Below, in pieces: positions 1-11,333 of a stretch of DNA of 64,000 nt (positions within the stretch are counted from its first letter, which is position 1; every line of letters starts with the position of its first letter). The position numbers and the translations under genes are program-made. The notes below the pieces were generated by a model. That model saw only the letters and a program-made list of their open reading frames with translations. It had not been told where the DNA came from and did not search any database. Location of the stretch: assembly GCA_019915015.1 (NCBI GenBank), contig JAHBBC010000004.1, positions 2,046,001-2,110,000 on the forward strand, written 5' to 3'. The DNA comes from Auriscalpium vulgare. Lineage: Eukaryota; Basidiomycota; Agaricomycetes; Russulales; Auriscalpiaceae.

Positions 1-89
1 CACATCGGGTGGCACGCGACTCGACTCTGTCTATGAAGACTCCGGGAGCGTCTGTCTACCTCTACCGTGGGTTGCCGGAGCTGGATTGA
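1..89 (+). CDS. 3' end of a T-family membrane protein (T0), cut by the window edge
   Basis: The first 89 bases match the last exon of the T1 gene (about 2249-2362) in sequence and frame. They read as the end of a cytoplasmic tail, with the family terminal motif YRGLPELD followed by a stop at 87-89 (T1 ends YKGLPEVA). The downstream 3' flank also matches T1 (gaggtcggtgctcggtatg, then a later tatgctagctt). Everything upstream lies outside the window, so ectodomain and membrane segment cannot be assessed. T0, T1, T2 and T3 would then be four copies in one direction. Confidence 0.75.
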   Translation, partial: HRVARDSTLSMKTPGASVYLYRGLPELD

Positions 90-888
90 GCAACGAGGTC
101 GGTGCTCGGTATGAAGAATGGACAGTACTTGGACAGTGGACGATTGAGTGCTGCACTTTATGTATGCTAGCTTATTGACATTTGTAATTCCTTACTCTTT
201 TTTGGCAAATCCGAAGGAGATGCGCCAGATATAATTTATGCGAATGTCTTCGCGATAGCCTGGTGGCACAGTTTACATTACTTCACGAACTACGTAGAGA
301 TCGGCGCCAGCTCTGACTAGTACTAGTAGGTATATTCGCAACCGCCTCGACGAAATGGCAGAAACGCCAAAAGTCCATAACTTGATTGATGGAGGATCTC
401 CCTGAGATGGATTAGAAGTCACGGAATTGACACGGAACCCGTGGGGACAAACAAAGTCATTGCCGGGCTTTACCGGGCCCCATCACAGATCTCGCTACCA
501 CGGTTGCCGCTGCAGTCCTCCTCGCACTTGTCTTCACTTGTCCCAGGAGTAAGCTCAAAGTTCAGCTATCTGCGTACTCCAAGTTGCGGGCCTCCCTTCG
601 CGGTGTGTATTCGGACTCGCCCACAGCGAACAGCCTGGTGCAACTTAGATTTGCCCATCGTCGGCCGTGGTTATCATCCGCGCCGCGCTCACCTGTGCTG
701 GCTACGCGTGGCGGAAATGTCCGCACTGCGTTGGGGCGCGCTGGACGATTCATTTATTTGTGCTGTTACAGATTAACCCCATTGCGCTGATCTCAGGCTC
801 GCCGTGCTATAATGTTCTGAAGTCCCTCAATGTTCACCTTCCTGTGCCCGCACTCGCCTCTCCCCCTTTCTCTCTTCGTCCCCCGCCG
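90..888. other. Spacer between T0 and T1
   Basis: It holds the T0 3' flank and the T1 upstream region. Short overlapping frames on both strands at 441-790 have no recognisable domain and look like chance openings in GC-rich sequence. A pyrimidine-rich stretch (about 840-885) precedes the T1 start codon, as is common in basidiomycete promoters. Confidence 0.5.
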
Positions 889-2362
889 ATGGACAAGGTC
901 TTTGCGCCCCGGCACGTGCTTCTCCTGCTCCTTTCTGCGTGCTCTTCGATCGCTGCCGTGTGTGCGATCTCCGCCCAGCAGCAGTCTGTTTCTGCCCCGC
1001 AGTGCACTGATGACCCTGCGGACTGGGACTGGGTGCGTACCAGACAACTCGCGCTTCCCCTTCTTTCTCGGCTGTTGCCCATGGTTATCTAACTGTATAC
1101 ACCCAGGCAACGAACAGTATCGGCCAGGGCCCATGCGCAGTTGCAGCACACATTGAGGCCTCATGTCAGGACAACCGTGCGTCTATCAGCGCTGCGCTGA
1201 GAGCTTCAGACGGCCTAGACTTTACACGTGGCAGAGTTCGTGATACCCCCAATCCTTACGACGCAGCACTACACGGGCCCCGACGCGTCCAACTCTGCCG
1301 ACATGTGCCAATGCAACACCGTCGTCTATTCCCTGATCAGCGCATGCACGGGCTGCCAAGGGGCGCAGTGGACTTCGTATGTTCTACTCTTGTTCCTTCC
1401 CACTCGAGGCTCACAAGGAGCGAGACAGATGGCCAGATTGGAGCATTAATTGTGTGACGATGCTGAACGCAACGTGAGGATCGCCCTCTTCACCTCGGGA
1501 CGTGAAGAGTTTTCTGATCTCTGCGGGGGGGCATGTGTAACAGAATGAGCCAGTCCTCAATACCCGAGGGTGTGGCTGTGCCTTTCTGGGCGTTCCAAGG
1601 CGTCACACTGCCAGTGCGTCCTTTGTTTCTCGCCCTCGCAGACTGCTCTGACCCGTTCCCCGCGCTCCCTGCAGGATGGTATGTGGGACAATGTGACCGC
1701 GCGCGGGATCGGCGGTAAGCCACCCGTTACTTCTGCCCAGCAATACACTGACAAGCACGCTTGACGCTTGTTGGCGCCTCCAGGGCTCCCGGAGGCGAAC
1801 TCCACATGGATCCCCGGCACCGTCGCCGCCGCGCAGTCCCCCACTAGCAGCAACTTCACCAACAAAGACGCGCTCGCGGTTGGGATCGTCGGCGGCTTCT
1901 CCGCCGCAGTGGTAATCGGCTTGTTGGGCTGGCTGCTCCTGCATTGCTGCTGCCGCAAGGCGCCGGCACCCGCTAGGTCGGCAGCGAAGTACCACGTAGT
2001 GCCGTCGACCTCCTTGGACCATACCGCCGCGGAGTCGTCGTCTACAACGCACAGACTCTATGTACGTTCTTGCACCTCTGTAAGAGTCTTTGCTTTCTGA
2101 TGCTGTCTGGTCTGGACGGCGGTCCAGAATCCGTATGATCCGATTTCCACAGGTTCGCCGTCTACAACACACAGAATTTATGTACGTTCTTGCACCTCTG
2201 TAAGAGTCTCTGTATTCTGATGTTGTCTTGTCTGGGACGGTGGTTCAGAATCCGTATGAACCGACGACGTATCCACCAATGGAGACACATCGGGTGGCGC
2301 AGAGGTCCTCGTCTTTGGACACCAGGGTGCTTGTCTACAAGGGGCTACCGGAGGTGGCTTGA
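889..2362 (+). CDS. Secreted/single-pass membrane protein, T family (T1)
   Basis: Multi-exon gene. Exon 1 (889-1032) encodes a signal peptide (hydrophobic run LLLLLSACSSIAAV) and the motif QCTDD..WDW. Later exons give a Cys-containing ectodomain (IGQGPCAVAAHIEASC, then CQCNTVVYSLISACTGCQG and WPDWSINC), an Asn-rich stalk, one transmembrane helix (GIVGGFSAAVVIGLLGWLLL) followed by a basic/Cys stop-transfer stretch, and a tail ending YKGLPEVA. Splice phases agree across all exons I traced (for example donors at 1033 and 2062, acceptors before 2127 and 2249). The layout is that of a type I surface protein with a small cytoplasmic tail, a kind common in Agaricomycetes but without known function. 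The tail exon is tandemly duplicated (2037-2276), so this copy carries an extra NPYDP repeat compared with T3 and T4. Confidence 0.8.
2037..2276 (+). repeat. 120-bp tandem duplication of a tail exon plus its intron in T1
   Basis: Positions 2037-2156 and 2157-2276 are two copies of the same unit, offset by 120 bp. Each contains an exon end (STTHRLY or STTHRIY), a donor gtacgt (2062 and 2182), a 65-67 bp intron and the next exon start AATCCGTATGA. The unit length is a multiple of three and splicing stays in frame, so the protein gains one more NPY(D/E)P tail repeat. T3 and T4 have a single unit. Confidence 0.8.
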
Positions 2363-2818
2363 GTGTCGAGGTCGGTGCTCGGTATGGACAAATGGATGAC
2401 GATGGAGTGCTAAATTGTATGCTAGCTTGGAGTCACGGTTGAGTCTTCGATCACTCCCTCTTTGAAGGAAACACACGAGGTATGATGTGAGTTATGACAG
2501 ATCAACTATTATCTGTCATTGAGTCAGCTACGGAGACTAATGTGAGCGAATCATGAATGAATGTCCTGGTGGCACCGAAATGATGGCATTGATTCCTTCG
2601 TGGCCTAGAGAGGTCGGCACCAGCTTGTAAATAAAGTCTAGAGGTCACGGTGTACTACCAAGGCTGTTACCATCTATACTACCACCCGTTCATAGAGCTT
2701 GTTTGTACTACAGACATTAGGACAGACATTACGTATACGTGCCCCTGCATCCTCTTGCATCTGAGTGGGCAAGGTAGCTGACGGCGCGCGCGGCGGTCGA
2801 GTACATCCGAGACAGTTC
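2363..2818. other. Convergent spacer between T1 and the S10 gene
   Basis: It contains the 3' flanks of T1 (plus) and the carboxypeptidase-like gene (minus). The T1-side flank shares tatgctagctt with the flanks of T0 and T2. No gene is seen. Confidence 0.5.
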
Positions 2819-4872
2819 CTATGCTTCATTGACCTCGAATGCCTTGTTCTCCACCCAATGTTCCACAATCGACTTGACGAGAGCGGGTTGATCATGCGTT
2901 ACCTTCAGATTGAAAATTCAGCATGACAACATTTATGATTTACCAAAGCACCATACAAGGTGACCCGCCTCGGTGAGCAAGACGAACGTGAAGTTGCCTG
3001 CACCCGCGCCGGTCACGCGCACGGTGGCGTTCTCCTTCGCAGGCCAGGGAACGTCGGGCGCGCTCATAAACTCGTCGTGGAAGGGTGTGTTCAGGAGCTT
3101 CAACTGCGGTAGAGTGAGATTAAAATCGCAATGACGAGGGGCAGTAGAACACACGAAAGAGAAGACGCCCATCCAGTCACAGTTCGCATCCTGCGCACCG
3201 ACATAGTCTATGGGAGGACAGTCAGAGTGCATGACGCATGCGAAGGGAAGTGACGCACGCATAAGCCGAATGCCTTCGCGCACGAGCGGCTCGTAGAGGC
3301 GGTGATGCTGGTAGATGCTATAATTGGTCAGTCTCGAAAGACGGTCTCTGGTGCGCGAACTGAGGCGTGGCACGAACTGGTCTCCATTTGTGGCGAACTT
3401 CTCTCCGACCTCATGACTGACTGCGCTGTAGTTCAGGAAGTCCGGGACACCCAGCGCCGCTTTTGTCTCTGGGTGTCCAAAATAATCACCCGCCCACTTG
3501 AACGACGGATAGCATGCCTCGATGTCCGAAGTATTTGTGCACTGGAACTCCTCAACATCGTACGCACCGAGGGTTTGCGCGGACCTACCTTGCGCCGGAC
3601 ATCCTCAATCACTGTGCCATGCGAGTCACCCATTTCAAGTTGCCCGCAGTGCATGAGCGCCTTGAAGCGATTTTCGCGCGTTGAGTGCCCGTACGCGTAT
3701 TCAATGGCCTCGAGGCACGCGGGCTGCTTTGCGTACAGGTCGAGGCACGTCGTCTCATTATATACCTTCTTTTCAACGCAGCGGTACTGGAGCAGCCAGC
3801 GCGCGCGGGCAATGGGGTCCTGTTCGCTGGATAATGAGACTTGGAGGAGACGGGTAGAATGAGAAGATGCGCACCGACCACGGGTTGCTGACCATTAGGG
3901 ACTCAAGATTGATGGGAACCGCGCCTGGCTGACCGCGACCTTGGCCAATGGCGATATTTTGCTCGTGAATGACGGTCGCGATGTTCGGCACATAGACGCC
4001 GCCATACGACCCACCCGCGATGACGAATTGGTTCCTGCAGACAAATTGGCTCGTTAAGTGGCACACGCAATGCAGATGTGGGCTCTCACTTTACAAGGTG
4101 CGGGTGGAGGCGATAGAACTTCTGCAGGAAATCATACACGTCGAATGCTGCGTCACGGCTGTTGTCGACCTGCGTCCCATAAGAGAATCCCGTGCCAACA
4201 GGCTGCAAGGAAACGCGGATGTAAGTGAGCGGCCAAAGACTGCAGAAGAGAACGTCGAACATGGTCAATGGCAAGCAAATTGAACTTCTCCGTCCACCTG
4301 TTTGGATTCGGCGAGGTCCCATTCTCACCCAGGATGCAGTGCGACTGGCCGAATATGGGGTTCAAGAGGCCACTCGTTCCCGGCCCGCCACCAATTGTGA
4401 GGCTGGCGGCACGGCAAGGTGAGCAGCGTAGACAGCGGCAAGACTAGCAAGGCACACACATGATCGGCGCATTGTGAGAGTCATTCTCTGCCTCGAAGAA
4501 CCTGAGGGTGCAAATCAGCCACGGCGCGCGAAAGTCAGGGACGTAGAAAAGTTACCAGAAAAAAGACCGCTTCGGTTCGGCATCGCTATCACCTTTCAAG
4601 CCAATATAGCCCGAGAACGACGAGAGCTCGCGGCCGTCGACACCTGTGCATACACCCTTCGGCCGGACGATGTGGGAGTAGAACGGCTCCAGCGCAGATT
4701 GTGGTTCCAGGAAGAACGGGACAGTGAACAGAACAGCCAAGAGGGAGATTCCCGTGAAGGCAAGCCAGCCAAGACGCGACCTTCCCTTAGGGCGAGCGCT
4801 CAACTGCGCTTCGGAGTAGGGCAGAGGATATGCGTCAGCGTGTCCCTGGGCTGGCGACTTGGACGACATCAT
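2819..4872 (-). CDS. Membrane-anchored serine carboxypeptidase-like protein (peptidase family S10)
   Basis: Minus-strand gene with at least eight exons, start at 4872 and stop at 2819-2821. The N-terminus is a cytosolic segment followed by one hydrophobic helix (WLAFTGISLLAVLFTVPFFL, about residues 37-56), so it looks like a type II anchored protein rather than one with a cleaved signal. S10 landmarks appear in order: GYIGL, GGGPGTSG, QPVGTGFSYG-like PVGTGFSYG, the nucleophile elbow GGSYGG, YVGAQDANCDW (acid residue) and TEAGHLV (catalytic His), then a closing helix KSIVEHWVENKAF. Ser, Asp and His are present. However, the canonical NGGPG Asn is Gly and the GESYGG Glu is Gly; in known carboxypeptidases those residues hold the substrate C-terminal carboxylate. 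A changed specificity is therefore likely. No lesion was found. Confidence 0.85.
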
Positions 4873-5507
4873 TGGCAAAGATGTTGATGCCCGTGCGCGA
4901 TTATCGCCCGCTATTTATCGTGCAAACTAGGCGCGCAGGTAGTTGTAACCGCGTGGAAGTGCGCAGCGCCGCAGTCGAGGCGAGGTAGGGTCACGTGATG
5001 GAGACTAAGCGACAATAACAAACCACAACAAGGTCGTGGCGGCGAAGTCGAAGAAGTTGCTGTAGAGTTCAGAGGCGTACATATTTACTCAGGCTTGCGG
5101 CATCAGCACCACTATCTGATGTTCCTGCTTCTGTCTAGCAAAGTCATGCGGCACGCGGCACACCGGCTGCTCGGGGGCATCTGGACATTCGCCACGGTCA
5201 AGACTCAAGAGCCCGCGATCTGCACCCACCGCAATTTTCTGCTATCTACGCGCTCGCACCATGGGAGAATCGCACCCATCGCACCCAGGCAAACAGTTGC
5301 GAAGACCTTAGAGCGGCCCGTATGGCCATGTATGGGCTATATGTCGAGATTACAGGTCCGTATTGTTTACACCACATCAATTGAACTTTATGGAGTGTTG
5401 CAGATTTCGTAGCTCGCCCCCTTGTGCTGATGTCGCTATAAAGCCCTATGGAGCTGCGTCTGCCTGTGCGCCTGCTCCTTTCTGGCCCCCCTTGAGCCTT
5501 CCCTCCG
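4873..5507. promoter_or_regulatory. Divergent upstream region of the S10 gene and T2
   Basis: A 635 bp spacer between two head-to-head genes. I see no coding potential. A palindrome-containing GGTCACGTGATG lies near 4991, a CACGTG E-box that could serve either gene. Confidence 0.45.
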
Positions 5508-6782
5508 ATGGCCGCAGCCCTCATCTTGCTTGGTTTGCTGATTGCTGTCTGGTATCCTGACGTGCGGGCGGTCGCCGTGCAGGACCAGTCTGTCTCCGCC
5601 CCACAGTGCACTATAGACCCTGAAATTTGGAGCTGGGTGCGTACCAGCTAGCGTGGGCTCATTTCCCGTCCTCTCTGGACCGTGCTCTAGAACTCCCAGT
5701 CGTGGCTGACCTTGCGCGGACAGTCAACGAACACCATCGGTCAGGAACCATGCATAGTTTCAGCACACATCGAAGCTGTATGCCAGAACAACCGTGCGCG
5801 TTCAGCTCTCCCCGGCAACTCGGGCGATCTAAACTAATCATCTACATAGAGTTTGTGATACCCCCAATACTTGCGAACCAGCACTACACGGGCCCCAACG
5901 CGTCCCAATCGCATGACCTATGCCAGTGCAGCACCGTAGTTTACTGCCTCATCAGCGCTTGCACATGCTGCCAGGGGGAAACTGGACCACGTACGTGTGA
6001 CTGTTGTTTCGGCCGATAATGGCTCACAAGGTGCGGGACAGATGGCAAGAGTGGAGCTCTAATTGTGCGACAAAACTCAACGGAACGTGAGGATGTTCTC
6101 CATTCGCCTCGCCGCGAGCGTGCTGATTTCCGCGCTTGCGTCGTAGACTGGGCCAAACTTCGATACCCGAAGGCGTGAATGTTCCGTTCTGGGCGTTCCA
6201 GGGCATCGCCGTGCGTCCTTCTATTATACCTCGCCCACCGACCTGACCCACATCCACACCCACAGCCGGACGAGAGATGGGACAACGCGTCCGCACGAGG
6301 CGTCGGCGGTAAGCAGTTTGCCACCCCGCTCCCTGACGGGCGTGACGCTCTCCCCTCCAGGTATCCCGGAGGCGAACTCCACTTGGCAGCCTGCGACCAA
6401 CACCGCCGCCCCTGGAAACAACAATAGGAAGGTCTCCCTCATTGCTGGGCTGGTCAGCGGCATCCTCGGTGCACTGCTTATTGGCCTGTTGGGGTGGCTG
6501 CTGCTGCGCCACCTGCGCCGCCGCAAGCAGAGCACCCGGGCCGCTGGATTGGCGGAGCAGTTCGAGCCGAAGATGGCGGCACGGGAGTACAGCGCGATGC
6601 CGTCGCCGTCGACTCCTGGATTCAGTGTACGTTCTGGCACCTCAAGTAGAAGCGTTGGTAGCTGACATGGGTATTCCGCGTTACAGCCCAGCGTGGGGAC
6701 ACATAATGCTATGTATGGGGGCTCGTCTGTGGACACGAAGACGGAGCCAACTGTATACAAGGGGCTGCCGGAGTTGCATTGA
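5508..6782 (+). pseudogene. T-family membrane protein copy with a 1-nt deletion (T2)
   Basis: The start at 5508 opens a signal peptide (LILLGLLIAVW) followed by QCTIDPEIWSW, as in T1. The following exons match T1 (IGQEPCIVSAHIEAVC; CQCSTVVYCLISACTCCQG). At the end of that exon (about 5975-5992) the sequence after CAG is one base shorter than in T1 and T3. Reading then slips and meets TGA within the IPEGVN exon. Downstream exons are otherwise well preserved: a PEANSTW stalk, a transmembrane helix (LVSGILGALLIGLLGWLLL), a basic anchor, and a tail ending VYKGLPELH. It could be a recent pseudogene or a base-calling error; the good preservation of later exons favours a recent event. Confidence 0.7.
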
Positions 6783-6933
6783 TAGTAAGGAAGTTGGTGT
6801 ATGATATGGACAGTGAACGAGGGAGTGCTACACCCATATGCTAGCTTACAATTTGACATTCGTGATCTCTCAGTCTTGTCTTCTGGTAGAAATTGACAGT
6901 AGTGATGTATGTATGTATGGGAGGTCGGCACCT

Positions 6934-7585
6934 AGTCGACTGCGTTGCTTCGCGAGGACGGCATCGTCAGCGCGCTCGAGGAGCGTGACGACGACGTAGT
7001 CGCCCTACAGGCGTCTAGCAGGCGTCTCCACCGCTCTCATGCTCTCATGGCCGCCGTCCTCTCCCGCAGGGTCACCACAGCGGCTTGGCGCATGACGTAC
7101 AATGCGATGCGGTGCGAGCCAGGCTCGCATATCATAGAGCGATGAAGGGATCAGGGCGTGGGAGGGCGTGGGTGTCGGCCAATTCGGTGGCAGGGTGGCT
7201 ATCACAGACAGTGACACGCACGAGCGGAACAGAGTGGCGTACGGCGATGGTACCCGGGCACAGCGGCTTCCCCGCGCCCTAGGCCTCGTATCGCATGGCA
7301 TCTGGAAGTCCTGGGCAGCGGGTCGGCGCCTGAATGAGCTTGTCGTTGGACTGGGGCTGCCAGCCGAGCGCGACTATGGCGAGAGTGGCGGGCCACCACG
7401 CGACGTTGGCGCGGCGGTTAGGGAGTGTTTCTGGCGGGTAATGTCAGCGTAAAAGAATTGGATACGGGGAATTGAGTCGTTGTCGGACCGTCTCGTCCGA
7501 CTCGTCGGACGGTCGGACAGGTCCGAGTTAGGAACCCCAGTTTTGTACTAATTGGAATTCGTCCGCTCGCGTTATGCCCAAATCC
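6934..7585 (-). pseudogene. Truncated 5' copy of CHMP7
   Basis: This segment matches 35096-35820, the promoter and first half of the intact CHMP7 gene, in the same orientation and with several small indels. The identity begins abruptly at 6934 (cgactgcgttgcttcgcgagg) and no Snf7-domain part follows. The reading frame is broken several times, for example where the first exon should give SLYADIARQK. It is linked to T3 exactly as CHMP7 is linked to T4, so the two genes were copied together. Confidence 0.8.
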
Positions 7586-8119
7586 TTGCGAAGTCGTGGC
7601 ACGACCAGCCATTTCACCGATACACCGTCGTCAACGCCTCTCCTTTGGCCTGTGCTCGTTCACGATATGTACTACAGGTATAAGGACCAGGGACACCTCC
7701 ATATCTCTATGTTTTCCCTGGTTCGCACTGGGTCCCACAGTCGACGCGTTCTTGACTCTCGCGCAAATTTGTGACAGAAGCCTCGCCTTTGCCGACAGTC
7801 ACCGTTCAGCCAGACCTCGTCAACCGAAAATGGAGGCGATGCGATGTACATTTGATACCTTTGATCTCGAAACTTGAAGCCGGCTACCATGGAATGTTGC
7901 GCGGCGGGCGACTCGGAGGTGTTTCAGAGCGTAAACGATACGATTCCTGGGTCCAAGGGCTAACAATCCAGTATTGGCGGGAGCGTGGTGGTCGTGCAAG
8001 ACGGCGTCGAGGCCGTTCATCCCCGATCATGTATACCTCCCAGCCCATTGAAATATTCCCTGTAAGCGAGCACTCAACTGCCTATCCTCCCCCACCGCAC
8101 ACAACCGCGAGCACCCGCG
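7586..8119. promoter_or_regulatory. Upstream region of T3, homologous to the CHMP7-T4 intergenic region
   Basis: Blocks in this spacer (tcccacag near 7735; tatacctccc near 8032; the pyrimidine-rich run just before the start) match 35.9-36.4 kb. It is the duplicated divergent promoter, now with only T3 as a complete gene. Confidence 0.6.
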
Positions 8120-9406
8120 ATGTCCCTTCTGCGCGCTGCCCTCGTTGTCTCCACGCTCAGTTTCGCCCCCTCTGCCTTCGGCCAAATCACCGCGCCCGAC
8201 TGCCAAACTGGATGGCTATGGGTGTGTGGCTGTTATTGTCTCGCCCGCCCGTACGCGGCGCTGACCACCACGCGCAGTCGTACAACTCGCTCGGGCAGAA
8301 CCCCTGCGAGGTCGCCGGGTACTTGCAGTCGGTGTGCATCGCTGGGAGTGGGGGTGGGGGTGCGTTCAATATATCACCGATAACACCCCCCCATTACTAT
8401 CTGGGCCCGTCGAACGAGAAGAATGGGCCCGCCTGCAGTTGCAACAGCGTCGTGTATAACCTGCTTAGTGCATGCTCCGCCTGCCAGGGCTCCCTGTGGC
8501 CCACGTGCGTAACAGTCTGCACGTGTGGCGCATGCGCTAATTATCGCCGCAGATGGACGCCGGGGTGGACGTTAAACTGCACGCAGGTGTCCCAGCCCGG
8601 AACGTCAGTGCTATCATCCCGATGCTGTTTGATCCCTGTTAGAATCCTGAACCCCGCACAGGTATCCATTTAACATCCCGACCGGCACGCGCGTCCCCCA
8701 CTGGGCCTTCCTCGACACGACCGTAAGCACCTTCTCCCGCGCTTCGCCCGCAGGACGCGTCCTGAGATCGCCCGCAGGGAAACAACACATGGAACAACTT
8801 CACTGCCTTCGCCGCAGGAGGTATGCTGCTCTCTTTGAGCCTCTATCTTCCATTTTCCCTGACGACACATGTCTCAGATTTTCCCGAGTCCACCGCTACC
8901 GCAGCCCCCTCGGCCACGTCAGGCCCGGAGGGGGACTCCAGGGATAGGCACAGCTCGCATGTCGCCGCGATCGCGGGCGGCGTCGGCGGGGGCGTCGTCG
9001 GTCTCGCGCTGATAGCTGGAATTGCCGCATGGCTCGTCCGCCGAAATCGCCTGCGCCGCAACGCGCCACAACCGGACACACATGTGGACATGTTTCATGA
9101 CGGGTATAGCGTATTCTTGCCGCTTGAGCAGGCACCACCGAAGACCTTATCCTTGCCGACTGAGCAGGTACCGCCGAGTTACTACGTGCGTTACCCCGAC
9201 TCTGGTTTGGGTGTGTGCGCTGATAGTGTACTTGGGGCTTGTAGGATACGTCGGAGTCGTCGATGTACCCGTTATTGTCGACGGCGCCTACGACGCCTAC
9301 GATGTCTACGATCCAGACAGAGAACACCGGCGCCGTCACGTTCCAGAGCAGGGACACCAAGCTGCGCCCGAAGCAGCGGGCACACAGCGGCCTTCCGCAA
9401 GTTTGA
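8120..9406 (+). CDS. Secreted/single-pass membrane protein, T family (T3)
   Basis: Start at 8120 gives a signal peptide (LLRAALVVSTLSFAPSAFG) then ITAPDCQTGWLW. Ectodomain motifs are LGQNPCEVAGYLQSVC, CSCNSVVYNLLSACSACQG, WTPGWTLNC and VPHWAFLDTT, followed by NNTWNNFTAFA, a Ser/Thr-rich stalk, the helix GGVGGGVVGLALIAGIAAWL, RRNRLRRN, and a tail ending HSGLPQV. The intron that splits the ectodomain in T4 (after CFGG) appears lost here: the frame runs straight through a GGGG stretch. All traced splice phases fit. T3 is closest to T4, and the pair includes the linked CHMP7 copies. Function is unknown; the conserved Cys/Trp ectodomain suggests an extracellular ligand or wall-contact role, which is inference. 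Confidence 0.8.
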
Positions 9407-9801
9407 TCGTCCTTTTTGCGATCAACCAGCGTGGCTTCCATTGCACGCTGTTCTGCGACATATTGACGGACTCTTACGATTGGCACTCTATTATCTCAAT
9501 GTACCGGGCGTATGGATGCACGAGATTCAATTTTGCAATGAGCGTAATGAACAATAATACTTTTCAATATATAGTGGACGTCATGCATGTCAGCAGCACA
9601 ACGATCGTCACAAGTTACAACCATGAACACGAGTTTGCGCATGATCGTACTCCTCGAGGCAGAAGAATTCCTGGGGGAGATCCGGCGAAACGACCGTCTT
9701 GCGGCGACGAAGACTGCACACAATATGTACATGTACACGAATAAAGTGGCGAGCACGGCGGTGGCAAACATTGAACAGCATAGGACCCGGCAGCAAAATC
9801 G
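9407..9801. other. Spacer between T3 and K1
   Basis: Convergent 3' flanks of T3 (plus) and the K1 kinase (minus), AT-richer than its neighbours. No gene seen. Confidence 0.5.
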
Positions 9802-11333
9802 TTAATCGTGCTCATGAGCCTCTGCGCATCCCATATACGCGGTCATCAACCACTCGTGCATGCCCAACTGCTCAGCAGTCATTCGATCGCCAGGATTCAG
9901 CCGCAAGCAGTCTCCAATGAACTGAGAAGCAGCGTCGACGTGCTTCGCAGTGAGCTCGCTATTTTGTTGCAACAGTGACTTGATGGTCCGAGACGGGTGA
10001 GGGTTTGCCTTGGCTTTGATGAAGTTACCTTCGCCATGCCGATTAGACATCGTGCTCGGATGTGGCAAAGCAAACAAAGCTCACCTTCGTCGTCGAAGTA
10101 CTGTTCCCTGACCCGCGATTGCTCTACAAGCTCTTTGTTCAGAGTCTCTCCCGTCAGGGCGTACTGAAGGAGTAGGAGACTTTCGTCCGGTGTGAGGTCA
10201 TCAGAGGGCGCAGGTTTGAAGAGTATTTGGCCGGCAAGCAATTCATACGTCTGCAGAACATCGTCAGCGCTGGTCGGGGCAGAGAACGCAAAGAGGAATG
10301 GTGACCGCGCAGTCGTACGCACCATGCAGCCGATAGCCCAGATGTCGATCGCTTTTCCGCACTCTGCGCGGATCACGTTCTCCGGCGCACGTAGTGCAAA
10401 CGCGCCGATGTCGCCGCTAGGCAACGGCTTATTTAACGACAGGGCTGCGCTCAAAGCCTGAGCACACGAAAGTTACGCATACGAAAACCCAGGAGCACCG
10501 CACCTGAACCAAGGTCACTTAGAGTGATGTCGATAGTCTCCGCGTCGAAAGGCGACGCGTTCCATGATATGTGGGGTGGGAAGGGTTGTGAACGCATTAT
10601 TGGGTATTGTTTGCCTTCGAATTCGAACGTGCCGTCGATCACTGGCGGCTCCTTTGCGATGATTTCTTCGATTTCTGACGTCCCTGGCCCATGGAATAGA
10701 ACATTATCCGCTTTGATATCTACACAGCAGTCAGCCAAGATGACGTGGGAGTGAGAATGGAGAGGAGCCACGTGCCTGCATGAATTATGTCGCGCGTGTG
10801 TAGAAACCGGACGGCATCCACTGTCGCGGCAATGATGGGCTTGACGATGTAGACGCTTAGGCTCCCCGTCGGGGCAGTGGCGCGAAAGGCGCCGACGTCC
10901 GAGCATGAGGTCCAGGTCACGAAACAGTAGTGAACCCCGTGAGGTCCTTGCTGGGTAAAGTGATCCAAGAGAATAGGAAGAGCCGGATTGATATGGCCCG
11001 GACCCCATGGCCCATCTTTTACTACCTGGAGAACGTCGAGCTCTTGGATAATGCCTTCCTGGAGAGCGATGGTAGAGGAGACGGACAGGACTTTGACCGC
11101 GAAGTACTCAAGCCCATGCCTTATAATGCGTGCTCAGAAGACTGCTGAGACAAATACAAAAGGACATACTTCGGTGAGAGATCTTCGACGAGGAAAGTGC
11201 TTGAGGAGCTTCCTCTTCCAAGTTTGCGGATGACCTTGTAGCGGCCGGCCTTGAGTAGGGCACCCGGCCGAGTGAGAAAATAACCGTCCCCCTGAGGGAC
11301 GTTGAGAAGGAGATTTTCCTCTGGAAACACCAT
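9802..11333 (-). CDS. SRPK-like serine/threonine protein kinase (K1)
   Basis: Six-exon kinase with the same structure as K4. Landmarks: glycine loop LGRGSSSSTF, beta-3 lysine FAVKVL, catalytic loop HAD-IKADN, metal-binding LSDLGSG (DLG in place of DFG, as in SR-protein kinases), LRAPENVIRAECGKAIDIWAIGCM, YELLAGQILF and a C-terminal ...CLRLNPGDRMTAEQL..HEWL. A ~50 residue insert lies between the catalytic loop and DLG, as in fungal SRPK-like proteins. The intron inside the catalytic loop has a GC donor (GCACGT). Where K2, K3 and K5 begin ATGGCC, this copy has GTGGCA; the first in-frame ATG is at 11333, still before the glycine loop, so the kinase domain is complete. Substrates are unknown; SRPKs classically phosphorylate RS-rich splicing factors. 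Confidence 0.8.

Noticed and set aside
441..790. Overlapping frames of 60-140 codons on both strands
   Set aside because: No domain, no splice logic, mutually overlapping; consistent with chance openings in GC-rich DNA.
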